Source: Burkholderiales bacterium
Lineage (GTDB): Bacteria > Actinomycetota > Thermoleophilia > Gaiellales > Gaiellaceae
Assembly (NCBI GenBank): GCA_025935595.1
Contig: JAICUZ010000029.1
Coordinates: 1-14,830 of the forward strand
DNA: 14,830 nt
Reading direction: 5' to 3'
The translations under genes were made by a program, and so were the position numbers. Below, piece by piece: positions 1 to 7,297 of the stretch. The notes beneath the pieces were generated by a model that did not search any database, was not told the DNA's origin, and saw only the letters and a list, made by a program, of their open reading frames with translations. Each line of letters begins with the position of its first letter. Within the stretch, counting starts at the first letter, position 1.

Positions 1-845
1 ACTTCCCGCCGGCCGACCGGCTGAACGAGCTCGGCACGAAGTACGCCGCCCAGACGCACCTCACTCCGTTGACGGCGTTCTGGTACGCGCCGATGAACGT
101 GAACATCCCGCCGTTCAACAGCCTGAAGGCGCGGCAGGCAGTCAACTACGCGATCGATCGGAACGCGCTGATCAAGATCTTCGGCGGGCCGAAGCTCGCG
201 ACGCCGTCGTGCCAGGTGCTGCCGCCCGGCTTCCCGGGCAACAAGCCGTACTGCCCGTACACGAAGAACCCCGGCACGACCTGGTCGGGTCCCGACGTGG
301 CGAAGGCCAAGCAGCTCGTCAACGAGTCGGGACAGAAAGGCGCAAAGGTCGTCGTCATCTCGGCGAACGACGAGGTGCAGAAGGCCGTGGGCGTGTACCT
401 GGCGAGCGTCCTGAACGAGATCGGGTTCAAGGCGACCGCGAAGGCGATCTCCGGGAACATCGCGTTCACGTATCCGCAGAACACGAAAAACCACGTGCAG
501 ATCAACGTGCAGCAGTGGTACCAGGACTACCCCGCTGCCTCCGACTTCCTGCACATCCTGTTCGGCTGCGAGTCGTTCCACCCCGGCAGCGACTCCAGCA
601 TCAACATGGCCGGCTTCTGCAACAAGCCGATCAACGCCCAGATGAACGCTGCGCTCAAACTCGAGAACACGAACTTCCCGAAGGCGAACGCGATGTGGGC
701 GAAGATCGATCGTGCGGTGACCGACCAGGCACCGATGGCCACGATGTTCACGCCGAAGCACCTCGACTTCGTGTCGAAGCGCGTCGGGAACTTCGTCTTC
801 AGCAAGCAGTTCTACTGGCTGGTCGACCAGTCCTGGGTGCAGTAG
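1..845 (+). CDS. Peptide ABC transporter substrate-binding protein, family 5 (5' partial)
   Basis: This is the C-terminal part of an extracellular solute-binding protein (SBP_bac_5, the DppA/OppA fold), which captures peptides outside the membrane and hands them to the permeases encoded next. The frame is open from base 3 to the TAG at 843-845, giving about 280 visible residues; the family is usually 500-600, so the signal peptide and first lobe lie before the window. The family hallmark ARQAVNYAIDR is visible, followed by a proline/glycine-rich VLPPGFPG segment, and near the end a stretch of the type QAPMATMFTPKH typical of the closing helix. Several cysteines (in TPSCQV, KPYCPY, LFGCES, AGFCNK) could form disulphides in an exported protein. 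The internal TTG at base 69 is not a credible start because homology continues upstream. A 19-base gap separates it from the first permease, so they probably share a transcript. Family is sure; the exact ligand is not. Confidence 0.9.
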   Translation, partial: FPPADRLNELGTKYAAQTHLTPLTAFWYAPMNVNIPPFNSLKARQAVNYAIDRNALIKIFGGPKLATPSCQVLPPGFPGNKPYCPYTKNPGTTWSGPDVAKAKQLVNESGQKGAKVVVISANDEVQKAVGVYLASVLNEIGFKATAKAISGNIAFTYPQNTKNHVQINVQQWYQDYPAASDFLHILFGCESFHPGSDSSINMAGFCNKPINAQMNAALKLENTNFPKANAMWAKIDRAVTDQAPMATMFTPKHLDFVSKRVGNFVFSKQFYWLVDQSWVQ

Positions 846-854
846 CCGCGCACC

Positions 855-860
855 GGGGGG
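855..860 (+). promoter_or_regulatory. Probable ribosome binding site of first permease
   Basis: A run of six G lies four bases before the GTG at 865. It is the only purine-rich stretch in the 19-base gap and supports that GTG as the start. The spacing is on the short side. Confidence 0.4.
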
Positions 861-864
861 TTCG

Positions 865-1917
865 GTGAGCGGCGCGATCGTCGACGAGGTCCTCGCCTCT
901 CCGGGCGGGGACCTCGCCGTCGCCGCGGCCAGCCCATGGCGGCTGGCACGGCGACGCCTGCTCCGCAACCGGGTGGCGCTCGTGATGGTGGCGCTTCTTG
1001 CCGTCATCGTCGCGCTGTGCATCTGCGCGCCGCTCTACGCGCACCACATCGCGCACACCAACCCGTTCCGGTCGAACCTCGACGGCACAACCACCGTGAA
1101 CGGCAAGCGCGTGCCCGTGATGGTGCAATCGACCCAAGGCCTCGGGTTGGGCGTCACGCCGATCGGCCCGACGTGGGACGTCCACCACTACTTCCTCGGC
1201 GCAGACGGGCAGGGTCGCGACGTCGCCGCGCGTCTGCTCTACGGCGGACGCAACTCCCTCCTGATCGGAACCTCCGCGGCGCTGATCACCTGCTTCCTCG
1301 CCGTGTTGATCGGCGTCGTCGCCGGCTTCTTCGGAGGCCTCGTCGACGGCGTCCTGTCGCGCCTGCTCGACGTCGTCTGGGCGTTCCCCGTCTACCTCCT
1401 CGCGATCAGCCTCTCGACCGTCCTGATCTCGCGCGGCTTCTCGTTGGGACCGCTCCACGTCACGTCGGGCAGCCTCCTACTGCCGATCACGATCATCGGG
1501 CTCGTCTACATCCCATACGTCGCGCGACCGATTCGCGGGGAGGTGCTTTCGCTGCGCCGGCGCGAGTTCGTCGAAGCCGCGATCGGGCTCGGCGCCTCCA
1601 ATTGGCGCCTGCTCTGGAGCGACATCCTCCCGAACGTCGTCACGACGGCCATCGTGCTGTTCCCGTTGATGCTCGCCATCGACATGCTGACCGAGGCGGC
1701 GCTCTCGTTCCTCTCGATCGGCGTGCAAGAGCCGAAAGCGAGCTGGGGCTCGATCATCCTCGACGGCCAGGACGTGCTCTACACCCGGCCGGCCGTCGCG
1801 CTCGCTCCCGGCATCGCGATCGCGCTGACAGTGCTCGCGCTCAACGTGCTCGGCGACGGCATCCGCGACGCGCTCGACCCGCGTGCCAAGTTGCGGCGGA
1901 CGGACAAGGACACCTAG
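865..1917 (+). CDS. Peptide ABC transporter permease, DppC/OppC-like
   Basis: This is one of two membrane subunits of a dipeptide/oligopeptide importer, 350 residues, a little longer than the usual ~300. The N-terminal OppC_N segment has a first membrane helix at about 36-58. An extracytoplasmic stretch follows (about 59-110) with the insert TTTVNGKRVPVMVQ, which probably explains the extra length. The conserved LGADGQGRDVAARLLYGG (111-128) precedes the five-helix permease core. The cytoplasmic EAA loop that docks on the ATPase is at about 234-258 (EFVEAAIGLG start), followed by the conserved LSFLSIGVQEP (280-290) and a terminal DPR (338-340). The GTG start is chosen because it follows the G-run and gives a normal basic N-terminus. 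The TAG stop shares its last G with the GTG of the next gene. Permease order C then B is swapped relative to the common B-C order. Confidence 0.92.
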   Translation: MSGAIVDEVLASPGGDLAVAAASPWRLARRRLLRNRVALVMVALLAVIVALCICAPLYAHHIAHTNPFRSNLDGTTTVNGKRVPVMVQSTQGLGLGVTPIGPTWDVHHYFLGADGQGRDVAARLLYGGRNSLLIGTSAALITCFLAVLIGVVAGFFGGLVDGVLSRLLDVVWAFPVYLLAISLSTVLISRGFSLGPLHVTSGSLLLPITIIGLVYIPYVARPIRGEVLSLRRREFVEAAIGLGASNWRLLWSDILPNVVTTAIVLFPLMLAIDMLTEAALSFLSIGVQEPKASWGSIILDGQDVLYTRPAVALAPGIAIALTVLALNVLGDGIRDALDPRAKLRRTDKDT

Positions 1918-2877
1918 TGCTGCGGTTCCTCGCGCGCCGGTTCGTCTCGATGGTGTTCGTCCTCTTCTCGATCAGCGTGCTCTCGTTCCTGATCTTCTTC
2001 GCGACGCCCGGCGTCGACCCGGCCGCGCGGATCGCGGGACGCAACGCCGACCAGCAGACGCTGAAGGCGGTGCGGCACGACTTCGGCCTCGACCGCCCAC
2101 TGCCGGTGAGGTACGCGGTGATGATGAAGAAGCTGTTCATCACGCGCGACGTGACGTCGTACGTGAACCGCGGCGCGAAGGTGATTCCGCAGGTGACGCA
2201 GGCGGCCCCGGTGACGCTATCGCTCGTGTTCGGCGCGGCGGTGATCTGGGTGATCGCGTCGATCGCCATGGGCATGCTCGCCGGCGTGTTCCGAGGGACG
2301 GCGATCGACACGACCGTGATGATCGTCGGGCTGATCGGCATCTCGATGCCGGTGTTCTGGCTCGGCGAGGTCGTGAACCTGATCACGCAGAGCCGCCTGC
2401 ACGGGAGCGTCTTCTCGTGGGTCCCCCCACTCGGCTACGTGCCGTTCACGCACTCGCCGTGGGGCTGGTTCAAGTCGCTGCTGTTCCCGTGGCTGACGCT
2501 CTCGATCCTCTACATCGGGATCTACGCGCGTGTGCTCCGCTCCGCGATCGTCGAGGCGCAGGAGGAGGACTACGTCCGCACGGCGCGCGCCAAGGGACTG
2601 ACCGAGCGCCGCGTTCTCTTCCGCCACGCGCTGCGCACGTCGCTGATCGGCTTCGTGTCGCTCTTCGGCCTCGACTTCGGCGCACTGGTCGGCGGCGGCG
2701 CCCTGCTGACCGAGGTCGTGTTCGGTCTGCACGGCGTCGGCAAGCTCACCTTCGACTCGTTGCAGAACCTCGACCTGCCGGTAATCCTCGCGACGGTGAT
2801 GTACGCGGCGTTCTTCGTCGTCGTCGCGAACGCGGTTGTCGACCTCGTCTACGCCTGGCTCGATCCGCGGGTGCGCC

Positions 2878-2885
<8 letters not shown>
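1917..2885 (+). CDS. Peptide ABC transporter permease, DppB/OppB-like
   Basis: This is the second membrane subunit of the importer, 322 residues. The frame stays open far upstream through the previous gene, but the true start is almost certainly the GTG at 1917, which shares one base with the upstream stop and begins MLRFLARRF, the classic basic N-terminus followed by the first membrane helix (about 10-30). Further helices are at about 98-125, 132-155, 186-206, 243-268 and 288-312. The EAA loop is at 216-240 (EEDYVRTARAKGL), the conserved TEVVFGLHGVGKL at 265-277 and the terminal LDPRVR at 315-320, all typical of DppB/OppB. It would pair with the DppC-like protein to form the membrane channel. 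The one-base overlap (TAGTG) predicts translational coupling. Confidence in family and start is high. Confidence 0.92.
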
Positions 2886-3881
<996 letters not shown>

Positions 3882-3885
<4 letters not shown>

Positions 3886-4877
3886 CCGAGACGCTGCTCG
3901 AGGCACGTGACCTCGTCAAGCACTTCACCGTGCGCGGCACCGCCTTCCGGGGCGGTGACGACGTCGTCCATGCCGTCGACGGAGTCTCGCTGGAGGTTCG
4001 GAGCGGCGAGACGCTCGGCGTCGTCGGCGAGTCCGGCTGCGGGAAGTCGACGCTCGGCAGGCTGCTCGTCCGGCTGCATGAGCCGACCTCGGGCTCGGTG
4101 CACTTCGACGGCAGCGACATCACGAACCTGTCGCGGCGGCACCTGCGCCCGTACCGGCGCGAGATGCAGATGATCTTCCAGGATCCCTACGCATCACTGA
4201 ATCCGCGCAAGCGGGTCGGACAGATCCTCGGCGATCCGTTCGAGATCCACGGCGGGCTGTCTCGCGAGAAGACGCGGACGCGGGTGCGCGAGCTCCTCGA
4301 GACGGTGGGTCTCTCGCCCGACCACGTGAACAGGTATCCGCACGAGTTCTCCGGCGGACAGCGCCAGCGGATCGGCGTGGCGCGCGCGCTGGCACTGAAC
4401 CCGAAGCTGATCGTCGCGGACGAGCCCGTGTCGGCGCTCGACGTGTCGATCCAGGCGCAGGTGATCAACCTGCTGGACGACCTGCAGAGCGACTTCGACC
4501 TGACCTACGTGTTCATTGCGCACGACCTCGGCGTGGTGCACCACGTCTCCGACCGGATCGCCGTCATGTACCTCGGCGTGGTCGTGGAAGTCGGGCCGTC
4601 CGACGAGCTCTTCCTCGCCCCCGTCCATCCGTACACGGAGGCTCTCCTCTCGGCGATTCCGGCGATCGAGGGCGAGGAGGAGGTGCGTCGCGAACGGATC
4701 GTGCTCGAGGGCGAGGTGCCGAGCCCGGTCGCGCCGCCGGCCGGCTGCCGGTTCCACACGCGCTGCCGCTACGCGACGGACATCTGCAAGATCGAGCGGC
4801 CGCCGCTCGTCGATCACGGTGGCGGCCGCTTCGCCGCCTGCCACCACCCACTGGATGCGAAAGGAGCCGGGACATGA
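3882..4877 (+). CDS. Peptide ABC transporter ATPase, DppF/OppF-like
   Basis: This is the partner ATPase of the importer, 331 residues from the GTG at 3882, whose GTGA overlaps the previous stop by four bases. Motifs are Walker A GESGCGKS (49-56), Gln100 of the Q-loop in IFQDPYASLNP, the signature SGGQRQ (157-162), Walker B LIVADE (176-181) with Glu181, and H-loop His214. The FQDPYASLNPR version of the Q-loop and GESGCGKS are characteristic of the F subunit rather than the D subunit. The oligo_HPY tail again has four cysteines (289, 295, 302, 320). An earlier in-frame start at 3828 would run inside the upstream gene and is rejected in favour of the overlapping GTG. The stop overlaps the ATG of the peptidase gene by four bases (ATGA). 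Confidence 0.93.
4859..4866 (+). promoter_or_regulatory. Ribosome binding site of the peptidase gene
   Basis: GAAAGGAG lies seven bases before the ATG at 4874, inside the end of the ATPase gene. It is the best Shine-Dalgarno match seen in the window and fixes the peptidase start. Confidence 0.75.
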
Positions 4878-5758
4878 GTGAGGGAACGATGACCCGCGAC
4901 GGGAACGAGACGTGGTACCGCGTGGTCGGCGACCTGACCGCCGGCCCCACCCCCGTCGTCATCTGCCACGGCGGGCCGGGTGCGGCGCACGACTACACCG
5001 AGCCGATCGCGAATCTCTCGCGTTACGGCCGTGGCTGCGTGCTGTACGACCAGCTCGGCTGCGGGAACAGCACCCACCTCCCGGATGCGCCCGCGGACTT
5101 CTGGACGGTGCAGCTCTTCAAGGACGAGCTCGTCGACCTGACGCGACATCTGGGTGTTTCTGAGCGTTACGCGGTGGTGGGCCAGTCGTGGGGCGGGATG
5201 CTCGGGATGGAGCATGCGCTCGATCACCCGGCCGGCCTGCGCGGACTCGTGGTCGCCGACTCGCCTGCGTCGATCCCGTTGTGGGTCGAGGAGGCGAACC
5301 GCCTGCGCGAGGACCTGCCGCCCGAGGTGCAGGAGACGCTCGTCCAGCATGAGACGGACGGCACGACCGACACGCAGGAGTACGAGGACGCCGTTCGCGT
5401 CTTCTACGACCGGCACCTGTGCCGCGTCCCCTGGCCCGACTACGTCGAGCGGTCGTTCGCGAAGATGGCGGAGGACCCGACCGTCTACCACACGATGAAC
5501 GGCCCGAGCGAGTTCCACTGCATCGGCTCGCTGAAGACATGGGACATCACCGACCGCCTGCACGAGATCTCGACGCCGACGTTGCTCATCTCCGGCCGCC
5601 ACGACGAAGCGACGCCGCGGATCGTCGGTGAGATCCATGAGCGCATCCCGGGCGCGCAGTGGCGGATCTTCGAGGAGTCGAGCCACATGCCGCACGTGGA
5701 GGAGCAGGAGGACTTCCTCGAAACGGTCGAGGCTTTCCTCAAAACCGTCGACGCGTGA
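4874..5758 (+). CDS. Proline iminopeptidase-type alpha/beta hydrolase
   Basis: This predicted cytoplasmic aminopeptidase of the proline iminopeptidase/tricorn-interacting-factor F1 family (peptidase family S33) is 294 residues, the normal length. The oxyanion motif HGGPG is at 32-36, the family motif YDQLGCGNS at 58-66, the nucleophile elbow GQSWGG with Ser105, then Asp244 in SGRHDEATP and His271 in ESSHMPH, so a complete Ser-Asp-His triad is present. MNGPSEF (208-214), in the cap region, is also typical. No signal peptide is visible. It is the last gene of the transporter operon, overlapping the ATPase stop by four bases behind a strong ribosome binding site. Known members remove N-terminal proline or other residues from short peptides, so the context suggests processing of imported peptides. 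Relatives act on amides or esters, so the substrate is inferred, not proven. Confidence 0.85.
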   Translation: MSEGTMTRDGNETWYRVVGDLTAGPTPVVICHGGPGAAHDYTEPIANLSRYGRGCVLYDQLGCGNSTHLPDAPADFWTVQLFKDELVDLTRHLGVSERYAVVGQSWGGMLGMEHALDHPAGLRGLVVADSPASIPLWVEEANRLREDLPPEVQETLVQHETDGTTDTQEYEDAVRVFYDRHLCRVPWPDYVERSFAKMAEDPTVYHTMNGPSEFHCIGSLKTWDITDRLHEISTPTLLISGRHDEATPRIVGEIHERIPGAQWRIFEESSHMPHVEEQEDFLETVEAFLKTVDA

Positions 5759-5762
5759 GACT

Positions 5763-5794
5763 GGTGTCTGACACTGCTCTTGGTGTCAGACACC
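5763..5794. repeat. Double palindrome between convergent genes (REP-like or terminator)
   Basis: GGTGTCTGACAC (5763-5774) and GTGTCAGACACC (5783-5794) are perfect inverted copies, 12 bases each, separated by an 8-base loop. Each arm is itself a palindrome around one central base (GTGTC-N-GACAC), so the region can fold as one long hairpin or two small ones. It sits between two converging stops (5758 on + and 5816 on -). Neither side has a T-run, so it is not a textbook intrinsic terminator. It could act as a two-way terminator or be a dispersed intergenic repeat. No second copy was noticed in the window. Confidence 0.7.
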
Positions 5795-5815
5795 TCTTCC
5801 TGGAAGGTCTGGGGC

Positions 5816-7000
5816 TTACCCGATCCCGGCAAGCAGGAAGGCCCTGTTCTCCTTCAGCATCTCGCGCGCGATCACGAGCCGCTGGATCTGGTTCGTGCCT
5901 TCGTAGATCTGCGTGATCTTCGCGTCGCGCATCATGCGCTCGACCGGGTACTCCTGGATGTAGCCGTACCCGCCGAGCACCTGCACGGCGTCGGTCGTGA
6001 CGTCCATCGCGACATCGGTGCAGTAGAGCTTCGCCATCGCCGACAGCTTCGTCAGCTCGGGACCGGTGTCGCCCTCGTCGATCATCTGACCGACCTTGTA
6101 GAGGAGCCCGCGCGCCGCTTCGCATTTCGTTTCCATCTCGGCGAGCATTCCGGCGATCAACTGGTGCTGGGCGATCGGCTTGCCCATCGTCTCGCGCGAC
6201 CGTGCGTACTCGACGGCGTAGTCGGTCGCACCCTGCGCGAGCCCGAGCCCCTGCGCGCCGATGCCGGGCCGCGAGCGGTCGAGGATACGCATCGCGATCT
6301 TGAACCCCTCACCCTCCTCGCCGAGCAGGTTGTCGGCCGGGATGCGGCACTCGTCGAAGAAGACCTCGCCGGTCGTCGAGCCCTTGATCCCCATCTTCGG
6401 CTCGATCCGGCCGACGCTGAATCCGGGCGCATTCCCCTCGACGACGAATGCGCTGATGCCGCTGTGCTCCGCGACCGAGTCCGTCTTCGCGAACACGACG
6501 TACAGGGATGCGACGCCGGCGTTGGTGATGAACCGCTTGCCGCCGTTCAGCACGTACTCGTCGCCGTCGCGAACTGCGGTGGTGCGCATCGCCGCGCTGT
6601 CGGAGCCGGAGCCCGGCTCGGTCAAGGCGTACGCAGCGAGCCACTCCCCGCTTGCGAGCTTCGGCAGGAACCGCTGCTTCTGCTCCTCGGTGCCGGCGAG
6701 CTTGATGCCGAGCGAGCCGAGTTCCTGCACCGCAATGATCAGTCCGCTCGTGGCACACACCTTCGAGAGCTCCTCGACCGTGACGAGCGTCATCAGCGCA
6801 CTCGCCCCGATGCCGCCGTATTGCTCGTCGTACATGACGCCGAACAGGTCGTTCTCGCGGAACACCTCGACCACGTCCCAGGGGAACTCGGCCGACTTGT
6901 CGATCTCCGCCGCGCGCGGCGCGATGCGCTCGCGAGCGATCGTGCGGACGAGCTCGCGGATGTCACGCTGGTCGTCGCTTAGCGGGTCGAGGGCGCTCAC
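5816..7000 (-). CDS. Acyl-CoA dehydrogenase
   Basis: This FAD-dependent enzyme of acyl-CoA oxidation introduces the alpha-beta double bond and passes electrons to electron-transfer flavoprotein. At 394 residues it is normal for short/medium-chain members. The N-terminal helical domain is at about 5-118. The FAD/acyl-CoA signature AYALTEPGSGSD (123-134) opens the beta domain, and the C-terminal helical domain from about 235 contains LGGYGYIQEYPVERMMRD (342-359). The catalytic base is Glu367 in IYEGTNQIQR, the position used by short- and medium-chain enzymes and not by isovaleryl- or long-chain types. Reading starts at a GTG with no Shine-Dalgarno sequence but a promoter-like hexamer six bases upstream. 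It stands alone, convergent to the peptide operon. Chain-length specificity cannot be read from the sequence; short-chain or branched-chain substrates are most likely. Confidence 0.95.
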   Translation of the reverse strand: MSALDPLSDDQRDIRELVRTIARERIAPRAAEIDKSAEFPWDVVEVFRENDLFGVMYDEQYGGIGASALMTLVTVEELSKVCATSGLIIAVQELGSLGIKLAGTEEQKQRFLPKLASGEWLAAYALTEPGSGSDSAAMRTTAVRDGDEYVLNGGKRFITNAGVASLYVVFAKTDSVAEHSGISAFVVEGNAPGFSVGRIEPKMGIKGSTTGEVFFDECRIPADNLLGEEGEGFKIAMRILDRSRPGIGAQGLGLAQGATDYAVEYARSRETMGKPIAQHQLIAGMLAEMETKCEAARGLLYKVGQMIDEGDTGPELTKLSAMAKLYCTDVAMDVTTDAVQVLGGYGYIQEYPVERMMRDAKITQIYEGTNQIQRLVIAREMLKENRAFLLAGIG

Positions 7001-7006
7001 GGCGGG

Positions 7007-7036
7007 AGTGTAGTCCGATGCGTTTCGCGCTTCGAA
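7007..7036 (-). promoter_or_regulatory. Candidate leaderless promoter of acyl-CoA dehydrogenase
   Basis: On the minus strand the hexamer TACACT (7012 down to 7007) fits the -10 pattern TAnnnT and ends six bases before the GTG at 7000. Transcription would then start at or next to the start codon, which fits the lack of a ribosome binding site. A weak -35 (TTCGAA, 7036 down to 7031) lies 18 bases further upstream. This is pattern matching only. Confidence 0.4.
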
Positions 7037-7297
7037 GGTGTTCCCGAAGGCCCGCGATCGGGAGGGAGTACCGCAGATGGGGACGCACCTGCAGCACGCG
7101 CTGGATTGGGTTCGCCTGTGGCAAGAGTCTCGCCGAGCTCCTGCGGGAGCTCAAGCCTTTCCACGACTGCTACGTCACCGAGGTATCCAACCGCTCCTGG
7201 GCGTCGCTCGAGCTGTCCGCGTTTCTCTGGCATCTATGTCGCACGGTCGATGCCCGGAGCGTCCTCGAACCTCCTTTGGCAGCAACCGCTGCACGCC
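7037..7297. other. Non-coding gap with small hairpins
   Basis: This stretch lies downstream of the cyclase/STAND gene (stop at 7298) and upstream of the acyl-CoA dehydrogenase promoter. Open frames cross it on both strands, but none has a recognisable product. Two small inverted repeats are visible: GCAGC-aacc-GCTGC (7279-7292), six bases beyond the cyclase stop, and the perfect 7-base stem GAGCTCC-tgcg-GGAGCTC (7135-7152). Either could help end transcription of the cyclase gene, though neither is followed by a T-run. Nothing else is recognised. Confidence 0.35.

Noticed and set aside
936..1916. N-terminal extension of the DppB-like frame back to 936
   Set aside because: The upstream part overlaps the DppC-like gene and is arginine/proline-rich; the permease N-terminus clearly begins at GTG 1917.
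2836..2877. Earlier start for the DppD-like ATPase
   Set aside because: It would add residues encoded within the end of the permease gene that do not belong to the ATPase fold; GTG 2878 gives the normal start.
5759..5815. Transposon inverted ends or CRISPR repeat
   Set aside because: Only one inverted pair is present, with no transposase gene, target duplication or regularly spaced repeats.
5780..6982. Plus-strand open frame of 400 codons over the acyl-CoA dehydrogenase
   Set aside because: It mirrors codons of a strongly conserved enzyme, is rich in Arg, Asp, His and Leu, and matches no recognisable protein.
7018..7297. Small protein gene in the 297-base gap
   Set aside because: Plus-strand frames here run on into the antisense of the cyclase gene, and minus-strand frames run into the acyl-CoA dehydrogenase; none has a ribosome binding site or a recognisable motif.
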